Source: Euperipatoides rowelli
Lineage: Eukaryota; Onychophora; Udeonychophora; Euonychophora; Peripatopsidae
DNA: 14,060 bases
Assembly: GCA_003024985.2 (NCBI GenBank)
Contig: PXIH01S0020798.1
Reading direction: 5' to 3' (one strand)
Part shown: positions 1 through 9,688 of the stretch, piece after piece
Numbering within the stretch: the first letter of the stretch is position 1
Layout: every line of letters begins with the position of its first letter
Notes under the pieces: generated by a model
Told to the model about the DNA's origin: nothing
Seen by the model: only the letters and a program-made list of their open reading frames with translations
Databases searched by the model: none
Position numbers and translations under genes: made by a program

Positions 1-640
1 ACCAAAATGTGGCCCAGTGTACAAATAATAATAATCCACCAAAAAGTGATTTTCTCAAAAAAACTGACTTGACTACTTTTTGCACCAAGGTCTTTAGTTA
101 TGGTATTTCAAATCATAATGTAAAATCTTTGGTATTTGGTATTGAAAATACATTTCTTAATGTATTTGGTAACGGAAATACAATTTAAAATTATTTTTAA
201 TTTCAATACTTCAATGTAAATACTCAAATATCTTTATAAGTGTGCCATTATGTTCTGTATGAAAAAATATATTTCAGATATAACATGTATGGTATGTTTT
301 CTCAACTACATAATATTTAATCATGTGATTTCTTGCATTACATTTAAAACCAAGACAAAGTGTGATAGAAAAACCTTTTAAAAAGTATATAACTGAGTAT
401 TCTAATTTTCAAAATATGAGGCCAGAAGAGTCTTAGGCACAATAAATAGGAAAGAGGACCAACAATATCCGGCCGGTGGGAGACACAGTCACATTGCGAA
501 TTGACTACATGCAAGGATAAGCTCAAAGGGATGGAACCACTATGACAGCATCATAGAATAGGTGGAATAGAAGGAATGAGCATTATCAAAGACAGATATG
601 GTGTTTCATCCAGCAGTTGCATACATAGCTTAATGGTTTA
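1..640. other. AT-rich sequence with no supported gene
   Basis: No convincing coding exon is visible in either strand; the short open frames lack family motifs, codon continuity and splice borders. From about 410 onward the base composition becomes less AT-rich and resembles the LINE that follows, so the true 5' limit of the retrotransposon may lie here. I could not recognise an ORF1 in it, and I have no second copy of this stretch in the window to compare against. Confidence 0.5.
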
Positions 641-696
641 GGAATGAAAGAAGTGGCGGCTACATATGTATTGGACATAGGGGCAATAAAACATGG

Positions 697-1092
697 ATGG
701 CAACGTGGAATGTGAGAGGATGCTGCACATAAAGAAAGATAATATTAACAATTGTGTACCTAAATAGCATAGCATGTCTTCAAGAAACCAAGCTGGCTAC
801 TGACAACAATAGCTGCATCACTGGAGACCAGGATATGGGAACCTAATCCAAGGAACAGGAATTTTAATCACAAGGGAGTGCAACATCAAAGTCCATTAAT
901 TTTTTGCAATCAGTGACAGTCTGTGCATGACATACTTTGAAATAGGGAGCAAAAAATCTACACTAATATCCACACATCGCCAATTAAATGGCCATTTAAT
1001 AGATGAAGCCAGCTGAAAGATTAACAGGAAGACAAGAGGTGGCATTCCCGGATTCTCCAATAATAAATGCTGGAGACTTCAATGCTCACATT
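697..1092 (+). pseudogene. Broken APE-like endonuclease domain of LINE unit A
   Basis: This is the N-terminal part of the LINE ORF2, which in intact elements nicks target DNA to prime reverse transcription. Three hallmark boxes are readable: M-A-T-W-N-V-R-G (697-720), A-C-L-Q-E-T-K-L with the metal-binding glutamate (772-795), and G-D-F-N-A-H (1072-1089). The ~275 nt between the second and third box fits the usual APE spacing. In-frame stops and frame changes separate the boxes (for example a stop soon after NVRG). A readable SDH box was not found downstream. Only unit A retains the first two boxes; unit C begins between box two and box three. Confidence 0.8.
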
Positions 1093-2221
1093 GTAATCCT
1101 AGATTTGAGCGAAGATGACAAACAATATATAGGAACTATATTCAAACATCAAAAAATGAAATAGAAACGGGAGGCAGCTCAAACTACTAGCACAATTATT
1201 TGGACTAAACATACAACCATAAGCAGGTAAAAAACAGTTTTAACGGAAAAGCAAAATCACAAACTACATACTAGTCAGGCAAGAAGACAAAAAATTGCAT
1301 ATAAAATACAAAGTGCAAAATTAATATTTGTCTACAAACTAATAGCCAAAATACAATGGTAGGAGGCTACAGAACAACCGCTGAAGGAGCAAAAGAAGTA
1401 AAAAACCATATATAAGTGGAATCTTGAAAGGCAAAAAATACAAAGTGAAAAATTCAATTTTCAAATGTATGCAAAAGCCCTAATAAACCAGGATGCACCT
1501 AAAAATATGGAGCCCAATAAGGCAAGGTCATGGGAAGAGTTTGGGTCGTATACACAAGCAGCAGCAACACTAAACAAACCATCTTCCCCTGGAGGAAAGC
1601 CACAGCAGCAATGCTAAAAGCAAAATATAAACACTACTGAAAGCCATAAGATTCTTTGATCAAAGCAAGACTGGAAGAGGCCAGAAAAAACAAAAAAATA
1701 TAGGGATCTTAAAGACTGGAAATATTAAAATTGGTTTCAAAATATTACCAAGTTTCACCAACTTCAAAGACTGCAACAGACATACCGGTATAAGTTTTTA
1801 AAAAAGAAAAAAATGAAGCAAAAAGAAACAGATGCATTCCCATGTGAAAATGGAGAGGAGAATTAGCGACACAAGGAGGGGAAGGATTGACCTAATAATG
1901 GAACAGGACCATTGGTCGATATCAATACCAGCCACTGAAAGCGAGACTGCAAACAGAGTGAATAAATGGAAACCAAACTCAGCTCCATGTTCAGATAGAA
2001 TAAGAGTGGAAATTCTGAAAGCAGCACCAACTGAAATAGATAGTTGAAATGCTGAGAAGGGCTCGGACAGAAAACGACAATTCCAATACAAAACTCCAGG
2101 GCAACCTCAGACTAAGGTTAATCACATTATGCAGTATTTCCTATAAAATAAATGACCTTAGATGTGTGTGTACATAGGACCTATCAAATTACTAAGCATC
2201 CTACATACCAAATTCTGTACA

Positions 2222-3290
2222 TCGGTAGATGATCACATGTTCATGACGAGAATACTGGAAGAGGACCACAGACCAGGGAAAAGAAACTATGTGTTAGCCT
2301 TAGACCTGGAAAAACGTTTGACTGGGATCATGGAGCTATAGTCGCAATCTTAAAATACCAAAAATTCCCATATTTCCTGATAAATAGAATCATCAAGTCC
2401 TGCCTGTATGAAGTTACAACAATACTATAATATGGACAAGTAACTGATTTCAAATCAAAGAAAACCGGAGTAAAGCCAGGCTGTCCACTCTCATCTTTTC
2501 ATATGGGCCCTGCACAAAGCAATAGAGTCCATGATGGAAGTATTACCACAGCACACTCTCACTCCCAAAAATATGACATCACCGATATTACTAGCATATG
2601 CAGATGTTTTAATAATAGAAGAGAAAATTCAAATCTCATTCAAGAAAAACTAATGCCTAAGTTTGATTCAGTAGAGATGAAACTCAACTAGGAGAAATGC
2701 CAAATTATGATAACATATCTGATTATACCAAAGTGAGGATGGCAAAAAACGAGCCACATAAGAATAGGTGATTTCAAGTTTAAAAGAGCAAACTCACTGA
2801 ACAACCTAGGAAACATTCAAACTCACTGAACAACCTAGGAAACAACCTAGGGAACTAGACAGATCAGACACACCAAAGCAAGAATATAGAAAGCATATCA
2901 AACAATGAACAGCATGCTAAATTCATTAGGACGTCATAAGCTCACTTGAAACTTGATGAGCACTTTCTTCAACACAGTAATAGCTCTCACGGCATTGCAT
3001 GATAAAAACAGCTGCTTCAACAAAAGCAAACTGGGTATCCTTGAGACAGACAGAAAGGGAAATAATTCAAGTGATAGCACAAAGATGTAGAAGAATTCAC
3101 CTCAAACACAGCACAATTATTTCCAGGAAGAATGATCAAAATAAATACATGATATAGAGACTAAGATATATGGGCCACATCATCTGACGGCAAATAAGAG
3201 CATGATAGGAGCAGCATTAAGGCTCAGAGCACCCTACAAGAAGGTAGGAAGACCAGCTTCACATGGACTGACAGCCTAAAAATAGATTTG
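2222..3290 (+). pseudogene. Broken reverse transcriptase and C-terminal domain, unit A
   Basis: Readable RT landmarks in order: a V-D-D-H-M-F stretch upstream of the palm (about 2225); motif A as L-D-L-E-K (2300-2314), after which a single-base loss shifts the frame so that the following F-D is out of phase; motif B as G-V-K-P-G-C-P-L-S-S (2467-2496); motif C as L-L-A-Y-A-D-V-L-I-I (2588-2617), which lacks the second aspartate of the canonical YADD. Further on lie thumb-like sequence and a C-terminal Y-K-K-V-G-R-P box near 3236-3253, followed by T-W-T-D-S-L in another frame. Multiple stops make it a pseudogene. The motif C defect is shared with unit C. Confidence 0.85.
2789..2844 (+). repeat. 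29-bp tandem duplication inside unit A
   Basis: A segment beginning caaactcactgaac occurs at 2789 and again at 2818, period 29 bp, with a perfect second copy of about 27 bp. Unit C has only one copy at the matching place (around 5787-5806), so the duplication occurred in unit A after the units separated. A partial third echo (aacctaggg) follows at 2843. Confidence 0.9.
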
Positions 3291-3850
3291 AAAAAGTTCC
3301 ATGTCCATTTTTAAGGTTGGATAAAAATAGATAAGGACAAATAAAGGAATCCAAAATTTTCTATCTCTGGGTAGAATCTTCAGACAGCGAATCATCAGAA
3401 ATGTCTTAAAGGAATAGAGAGAGGTCCATCTAAATAGAATAAAATCCAAATATAAAGAGTGGGGGAGAATCGTGAGGATAAGAGATATGGGAACGCTACA
3501 GTAAACTCCGAACAGGCGAGTATATACATTAATTTTGCAACACTGAAACAAGGTCATAGAGGAAAATAAAAAATCAGATGGCTGAAAAGACCTACAAAAT
3601 ACAAATGAAGAGGTGAAAAGTGAACAAGGAAAGGCAAATTAACATATATATATAAATTAATATATACAAGAACAAAAGAAGAAATGAAATAATGAATATC
3701 CAAAAAGTCTATCTGTTAATTTGTCCAGTAATACTGTATGTTGTATTTTAATGTCTTGTGATGTTCTGTCCCAGCTCTGTGCAGCTACGGTATGTGCGAA
3801 CCACAGTGCGTAGTCAATACCTTGGTATACTATATAAATATTCATTCAAT

Positions 3851-4029
3851 ACATGAAGCCAGCTGAAAGATTTAATAGGAAGACAAGAAAAATGCAATAA
3901 TTAATATTCTAAATGTCTATGTTAATTTGTCCAGTAATATGTTGTATTGTAATGTTGTGATGTTCTGTCCCAGCTCTGAGCGAGCCACAGTGTGTAGTCC
4001 ATACCTTGGTATACTATATTCATTCAATA
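3851..4029 (+). repeat. Miniature LINE unit B between units A and C
   Basis: This ~180-bp segment starts with the same ~36 bp that begins unit C (atgaagccagctgaaagatt..., ending acaaga). It then jumps directly into the LINE 3' end (about 3889-4029), matching 3680-3850 of unit A and 8670-8822 of unit C. It is best read as a full array unit that lost ~2.7 kb internally. A short acaaga/aagaa match is present at the deletion join. Because both its ends are also the ends of units A and C, the segment 3723-3888 and the segment 3912-4073 form a near-perfect direct repeat. Confidence 0.85.
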
Positions 4030-4094
4030 CATGAAGCCAGCTGAAAGATTTAATAGGAAGACAAGAGGTGGGATTCCCGGATTCTCCAATGATA

Positions 4095-4130
4095 ATTGCT
4101 GGAGACTTCAATGCTCACATTGTAATCCTA
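4095..4130 (+). pseudogene. Endonuclease GDFNAH remnant of unit C
   Basis: The bases 4101-4118 read G-D-F-N-A-H, the same APE box as 1072-1089 in unit A, with near-identical surroundings. It is the only endonuclease box left in this unit because the unit is truncated just upstream. No open frame of useful length remains around it. Confidence 0.75.
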
Positions 4131-5216
4131 ATTTTTGGTGAGGATGACAAGCAATATATAGGAACTACACTCAAACATAAAAAAATGGAAATGGGATGCA
4201 GCTCAAACTACTAGCACCAACTATTTGGACTAAACATACAACCAGAGGCAAGTGAAAAATGCTTTTAATGGAAAAGTAGAATCACAGACAATATACTAGT
4301 CCGGAAAGAAGACAAAAACATGTGTATAAAATGCACAAGTGCAAAAATAATAAAGGCAGTCTCCACAAACTAATAGCAGAAGGCTACAAAACAACAGCTA
4401 AAGGAGCAAAAGAAGTCAAAAACCATGAATAAGTGGAATCTGAAAAGGCCAAAAAATACGAAGTGAAAAATTGAATTTTAAAATTTAGACCAAAGCCCTA
4501 AAAGAACAGAATGCAACTAAAAATATGGAGCCCACTAAAGCAGGGTCATGGGAAGAGTTTGTGTCATATACACAAGCAGCAGCAACACTAAACAAACCAT
4601 CTTCCCCTAGAACACCTGAGAGAAGGTAAGCCACAGCAGCAATGCTAAAAGCACAATATAACCACTAAAGACAGCCAGAGGATCCTTTGCTCAAAGCAAG
4701 ACTGGAAGAGTGTAGAGAAAACAGAAAGCATACAGGAATCAAATTATCAAATTTCACCATATTCAAAGACTGCATCAGACATAAAAGTTTTTAAAAAGGA
4801 AGAAACGAAGCCAAAAGAAACAGATAGTCTACTGTACATTCCCATGTCAAAATGGCAAGAAGAATTAGTGACTCAATGAGGGGCAGGGATTGACCTGGTA
4901 ATGGAAAAGGACCACTGGCCGATATCAAGACCAGCCACTGAAAGCGAAACTGCGAACAGAGTGAATAAATGGAAAACAAACTCAGCTCCATGTTGAGATA
5001 GAATAGGTGTGAAATGCTGAAAGCAGCATCAACCAAAATAAAGAGGGATATTGTTGAAATCCTGACCAGCACTCGGATAGAATACATCCAATGCAAAACT
5101 CTAAAGCAACCAGACTAATCACACAATGCAGTATTTAATGTAATATACATTCAAGACTTTAGATGTGTACAGAGGACCTCTCGGAGTACCACACGGCCTT
5201 CCTACCAAATAGGTCG

Positions 5217-6202
5217 GTAGATGATTACGTGTTCACAACAAAGAGAATACAGGAAGAAGACTGGAGAGCAGGAAAAACAAACTGTTAGCCTTAGACCTAA
5301 AAAAAAACTTGACTCTGTGTATCATGGAGCAATAGTCACAATCTTAAAACAGCAAAAAGTCCCACATTGCACTATAGATAGAATTCACAAGGCCTGCCTG
5401 TATGAAGTGACAGCAATACTATAGTACAGACAAGAAACTGACTTCAAAAGAAAGAAAACAGGAGTAAAGCAAGGATTTACACTCACATCTTTTCACAAGG
5501 GCCCTGCACGAAGCAATAGAGACCATGATGGAAGTATTACCACCGTACAATCTTACTACAAACAATACAACACCGGTATTACTAGCATTTGCAAATATTT
5601 TAATAATAGAAGAGGAGGAAATTCAAATCTTATTGAAGAAACTAATACCTAACTTGGATTCAGTAAGGATGAAACTCAGGGGAAATGCCAAATTTATGAT
5701 AAAAGTTTTGATGACACAAAAGTTAGGATGGTAAAAACAGAGCGACATAAGAATAGGCCAATTCTATTTCAAATGGGAAAATGTACTGAACAACCTAGGA
5801 AACATTATAACAAGTGATCTAGATGGATTACACGCAACCAAACCAAGAATAAATAAAGGACATCTAGCAATGTACAGCATGCTAAATTCATTAGGACTTC
5901 CTAATCTCACTTGGAACTTGATGGGAACTTTATACAACAGAGTAATAGCTCTCACGGCATTGCATGGTATAAAAACATCTGCCTCGACCAAAGCAAACAG
6001 GGTATCCTTGAGTCAGCTGGAAATGGAATTAATTCAAATGACAGCACAAAGATGCCTTCCAAACACAGCACAATTATAACAAGGAAAAATGCTCAATAAA
6101 AAATATGGTATACTGTTAAAGAATAAGATATTGGAGCTACATCATCTGACAGCAATACAAGAGCATGATAGGTGTAAGATTTAAAGCTCAGAGCACCCTA
6201 CA
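5217..6202 (+). pseudogene. Broken reverse transcriptase, unit C
   Basis: Readable parts: V-D-D-Y-V-F (about 5217); a degraded motif A in the region 5290-5325 that leads into Y-H-G-A-I-V and an L-Y-E-V stretch (to about 5424); motif B as G-V-K-Q-G followed by damaged residues F-T-L-T-S in place of C-P-L-S-S (5461-5490); motif C as L-L-A-F-A-N-I-L-I-I (5579-5608). In motif C one aspartate codon is missing and the other is changed to asparagine. A stretch at 5870-6078 stays open for 69 codons and covers the thumb/C-terminal region (contains A-L-H-G-I-K). The C-terminal end is displaced past the hAT insertion to 8244-8290. Confidence 0.82.
6197..6202 (+). repeat. Left 6-bp target site duplication of the hAT element
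   Basis: The sequence cctaca directly precedes the left terminal repeat. It recurs directly after the right one (8238-8243) and occurs once in the uninterrupted unit A site (3233-3238), which confirms it as an insertion duplication. Confidence 0.85.
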
Positions 6203-8237
6203 CAGGGCTGCCACCCAATGTAAGCTTTGAAAAAAAGTTGCAATATAACAAACATATAAAAATGTAACCAAAAACTAACCATCTAATAATCAAAAAGAAG
6301 CCTTGGGTATGACTATTAGATTTTTAAGAACAATGTGTATATAACAATATATGCATTGTTTTAATATGACTTTCTAATCTCCCCTTATAGCCAGCCGATC
6401 CTTCAATGAACACTGTTGTATTCAAATGTATGCAGGTAATATTGTACATTTAATTTATTATAATATTGAGCCTACAAATTACAATATCACAATATATTGC
6501 TAACATTGATCAGCATACCACATATTTTTTTTCTGTATTATATATAATTCTGATAATCAGCCAAAGTTATAGCATTTTAATCAAATCATGCAAGATGTGA
6601 ATGAGTGTTTCGGGTTTTTTTTTTTTTTTGAAAGGTTTCAGTGAATTCTTGCAAAATATTGGGTCTTGATTTTACACAATAAATGCAGCTTTGCTGGGAG
6701 GTTTTCTCAAAAAGGCAGCAATTGTCTGGTACCTGTTAGTTTGCATAATTAGGAATTTAAACTTGTTTAGAATGCAAGAAATATATTTCTAATGCAGGCA
6801 ATTGTTCAACTATTATTGTACTGTACCTGTATTTTTTAAGGTTAGCCATCTGGAAGGCATGTGCTTCAAAAACTTCTTCGTAGAGACTTTTATTTCCACC
6901 TGTACTTTGGTACAATCTTCCAATCTGCTAGGAAAATTGTGAATGAAGTGATACATTGTAATCAATAAGTCTGAACATTCTTTGCCAAACATTTCGTCCT
7001 TTCAGAATTTATGCATTGTGTACAATGTGAATATTACATGTGCTGATGTTAAGTTATTGTATTCCCAACATTAGTTAGTGATTTAGCATAAGACTAGAAT
7101 TACTGAAAGCAATCTGTATTTCTCTTAATCATTTGCTGTTGCACTTTTCAAAAATTATGTTACAAGGTGCCTACACACAACCCTCTGTGAGTGGATGACC
7201 AATACCTCACAGCAACTTGTAATTCATTTTGAGTATCAACATTTGTTGTTAGTCACAGTGAAGAATCGTATAGTAAGAGCCTTCAATATCTTTAATCAGC
7301 TGTCATGAAAATATGGGGAAAATGGACCCATATATTCATTCTTGAAAGAGAAAATTCATCTGGTATCCCTTGTTCAAACATTGACTTTTAAGTACAGTAT
7401 CATCTATTCCTTCACTTCAAGCAAAAGAGTAATTACTAATTACAGTTTTCATTGCCCATATTAACTCTACTCTTGTTGCATTGTCCTTAGCACAGTATAG
7501 CTGGAACTGTTCGGAATGGTCCGGTTTGATCAGGATCATCGACAGTAGAGGGTGGCGTTGCTACTCTTGATGTTAAGTGAAGTTGAAGAGATATGTTAGT
7601 ATGTGCATTTTTCATTTTCTTGGCCACTGATTGAAATCCTTAGTCACAGAGAAACTGTTGTCACAAACAATACAACATCCTTCATGTTCATCCTTGTTTT
7701 TTTTTTAAACCACTCCCAACTCACACTTCCAGATTGTCGGTTTTGTTTAACCAATCATTCTGAAATTTTAACTTCCCCTTAAGAACACATTTTCACTATT
7801 CAGAAATTGTTGATTTAAAGACACTGCACACTCTCCTTCAATTTTCGAATATTTTTGCACTCAACTCTGAAATAGAGAAGAAATATAAAAGACCAGCTAG
7901 AAAAAACTTTCACCTTGAAGTCTGTGGATGGTTGTGTGTCTCCTACACAATGTTTAGTTGAATCATAAAAGTATTGTCAACAAAGCAAAGATGGTTGCAC
8001 AACTCAACCCCCCCCCCCTTCCCCACAGAGTAACTTCCCCTTTAGTCACCTCTTATGACAGCTGGTGATGACGTTGTGAATTAATTCTTTACATTAGTGA
8101 TTATAAAATGGTTAAAATTGAAACCTCGTAGAAACTTGTTTATAAAAAGTAACATTTAAGTAAGTTTTTTACAAAATAGTAACTTTGGGACAAAAAAAGT
8201 AACCAATAGTAGAAACAGTAAACTAGCGGCAGCCCTG
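6203..8237 (-). mobile_element. Degenerate hAT-superfamily DNA transposon inserted in LINE unit C
   Basis: The 2,035-bp element is bounded by perfect 10-bp terminal inverted repeats CAGGGCTGCC (6203-6212) and GGCAGCCCTG (8228-8237), with the CAG...CTG ends typical of hAT elements. A 6-bp target duplication cctaca flanks it; 8 bp is the commoner hAT length, although hAT groups with 5- and 6-bp duplications are known. Inside, the minus strand carries a broken hAT transposase, so the 8237 end is the 5' end of the element. The flanking LINE reads continuously across when the element and one duplication are removed. The stops, frameshifts and the T-rich (6614-6631) and C-rich (8009-8018) tracts show long decay. 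Confidence 0.87.
6570..7765 (-). pseudogene. Broken BED-finger hAT transposase
   Basis: On the minus strand, from N- to C-terminus: a BED-type zinc finger start F-Q-N-D-W-L (7765 downwards), then the cysteine pair in C-C-I-V-C-D-N-S-F-S-V (about 7646-7683) and a degraded K-M-K-N-A-H where the histidine pair is expected (about 7603-7620). Next come W-A-M-K-T-V-I-S-N-Y-S-F (7419-7458), F-E-Q-G-I-P-D-E-F (around 7355-7385), a D-S-S-L...R-Y-W block matching the hAT F-D-E-S-L...RYW region (about 7199-7275), S-R-W-L (near 6840-6857), E-Q-L-P-A-L (about 6787-6808) and I-H-I-L-H-D-L (about 6580-6610). The order and spacing match ZBED-like hAT transposases. At least several frameshifts and stops are present, and no C-terminal dimerisation domain was recognised between 6213 and 6560. 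Confidence 0.8.
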
Positions 8238-8243
8238 CCTACA
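8238..8243 (+). repeat. Right 6-bp target site duplication of the hAT element
   Basis: The sequence cctaca follows the right inverted repeat and joins seamlessly to the LINE sequence agaaggtagg, as in unit A from 3233 onward. Confidence 0.85.
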
Positions 8244-8822
8244 AGAAGGTAGGAAGATCATCCTTTACATGGAATGATAGCCTAAAAAAAAGACCCAAGT
8301 CCACCCAAAGGTTGAAGAGAACTAGCCAAGGACAAAAAAGCCATCCAAACTTTTCTGTCTGGGGAGAGTCTTCAGACAGCGAATTCTCATAAACGTCAAA
8401 AGCAAAGAAGAGAGTTCTACTTAAAAAGAATAAAAAAGATAAAGAATGGGGGGAGAATCGCAGGGACAAGAACTATGGGAACATAAAAGAAGTAAACTCT
8501 GAACAGATTATATACGGTAAATACACAACACTGGAACAAGATCAAAGCAGAGGAAAATCAAGAATGGGGGGGGGAGACAAAAGATACAAATGAAGGGGTG
8601 AAATGTGAACAAGGAAAGCAAAAGAAAAATATATAAAAATGAATGACTGGAAAATCGAACAAGAACAATAGAAGAAATGAAAAAATTTATCTCTTAAAGG
8701 TTTATCTGTTTATTTGTCCAGTTACTGTACATGTTGTGTTGTAATGTGATGTACAGGATCTGTGTAGCTATGCGCAAGCCAGCCACGGTGTGTTGTTCAT
8801 AACTTTGTTGGTATACTGTATA

Positions 8823-9688
8823 GCCCATTATATCAGCAGTAGGTTAACCTCGCTTGGCCGGCAGTATTTCTGACCGTAACACACGAAGTTGCATAAATTC
8901 ACATTATAATCTTCAAAATTGGTAAAGAATGTAGCACATTCAAATCTTCCAATTTAAAGTAAAAACTAAAAATAGATGACTAGTATTTTAATTTTGTGAC
9001 TAGGTATATAAATTTAGTTACGGTACCAATATTTTTTTTTTCTTCCAGAAATGTGCTTTATATAAAATTAAAATAAAATATTTAGCAAATTGTATTTATG
9101 ATACTTTGTTTTTGAATGTATTCTGTATTTTAAATACCGGTTCAATTATTGGGTTGGTATCTTATTTTGCCCATCCATGTACAGGGAAAACTTATTTTAT
9201 CAAAATTGGAATATCGGTATGTGCTAATCAAATTAGGAGAAAGATTAATTTAAATAAAAAATAAGGCAGCTTTTTTTTATTATAAATTATAGTAGAAATA
9301 ACTTCTGTTTAATATAAAGGTATTTATAAATTTAAATAGTTAACCCTTTTTTTTCCTTTACAGTACTGTCTCAGTATGAACATCAAATTTATTTTATAAT
9401 CTCAGATTCTGTTTCAAACAAAATATGCTAGTTATTATTAAAAAAGAATACCTTATTTAATTATTTACATGAAATAAATTTAACTTGAATATTTGGATTG
9501 GACAGGGGCGATTGGTTCTCTTGTTGGGATTAAGTTAATTTCTAATCTAAATTTACAATGAACAATTCAGTAGTCTACTTCAATTAAGTTTACATAATGG
9601 AATCTTTTTAATATTATACTGTTAACTTTGCACACTATCTAGTTATATTTCTCATAGAAATAAACTTAACAATGAAAAAGGTTGTTAG
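8823..9688. other. AT-rich spacer with no supported gene
   Basis: No repeat shared with the rest of the window and no coding stretch with family motifs. Two textbook splice-acceptor-like tracts occur on the + strand (about 9030-9048 and 9343-9362), but the sequence after each closes with stops in all frames within a short distance, or has no donor. A brief less AT-rich patch at about 9488-9530 can be read as open, but is too short to call. Confidence 0.45.

Larger units (their letters stand above)
640..3850 (+). mobile_element. Decayed APE-type LINE, array unit A
   Basis: A non-LTR retrotransposon copy with, in order on the + strand, an APE endonuclease N-terminus (MATWNVRG at 697-720, ACLQETKL at 772-795), the endonuclease GDFNAH box (1072-1089), a linker also found in unit C, reverse-transcriptase motifs (2222-2617), a C-terminal region with a K-K-V-G-R-P signature (about 3236-3253), and a 3' untranslated region ending near 3850. 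Nearly every part after about 1003 recurs in unit C at 4030-6202 plus 8244-8822, with many substitutions and indels. Stops and frameshifts run throughout, so it is non-functional. The left edge is uncertain (410-690). The clade is not assigned because the frame is too broken for a reliable placement. Confidence 0.9.
4030..8822 (+). mobile_element. Decayed 5'-truncated LINE, unit C, split by a hAT element
   Basis: Second long copy of the same LINE. It begins at atgaagccagctg, equivalent to about position 1003 of unit A, so the endonuclease N-terminus is missing. It runs colinear with unit A to 6202, is interrupted by a hAT transposon (6203-8237), and resumes at 8238-8243 (the duplicated target) through the C-terminal K-K-V-G-R box (8245-8259) and the 3' untranslated region to about 8822. 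Without the insertion the unit is about 2.75 kb. It carries many stops and frameshifts. The hAT insertion is younger than the array because unit A preserves the uninterrupted site. Confidence 0.88.

Noticed and set aside
1832-2047. Open frame of 71 codons on the + strand inside LINE unit A (and its minus-strand mirror at 1798-2091)
   Set aside because: It lies in the LINE between endonuclease and RT, aligns with unit C as decayed repeat sequence, and has no independent gene features.
3276-3557. Minus-strand open frame over the LINE 3' untranslated region
   Set aside because: Antisense to repeat sequence, low complexity, and the equivalent frame in unit C (8239-8469) has a different, unrelated translation.
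3657-4111. Short repeated segment that could suggest a CRISPR-like or satellite array
   Set aside because: There are only two near-copies, both explained as LINE ends of units A and B followed by the start of the next unit; no regular spacers.
4791-5096. 101-codon minus-strand open frame in unit C
   Set aside because: A shadow of the decayed LINE; the corresponding frame in unit A (1798-2091) differs by frameshifts, so there is no sign of selection.
6614-6631. T-rich tract that could be a poly(A) tail of a minus-strand retroposed copy
   Set aside because: It lies within the hAT transposase relic, with transposase-like sequence on both sides and no retroposed body next to it.
9030-9048. Strong pyrimidine tract plus CAG resembling a splice acceptor
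   Set aside because: No usable reading frame or donor follows; AT-rich DNA yields such tracts by chance. The same applies to 9343-9362.
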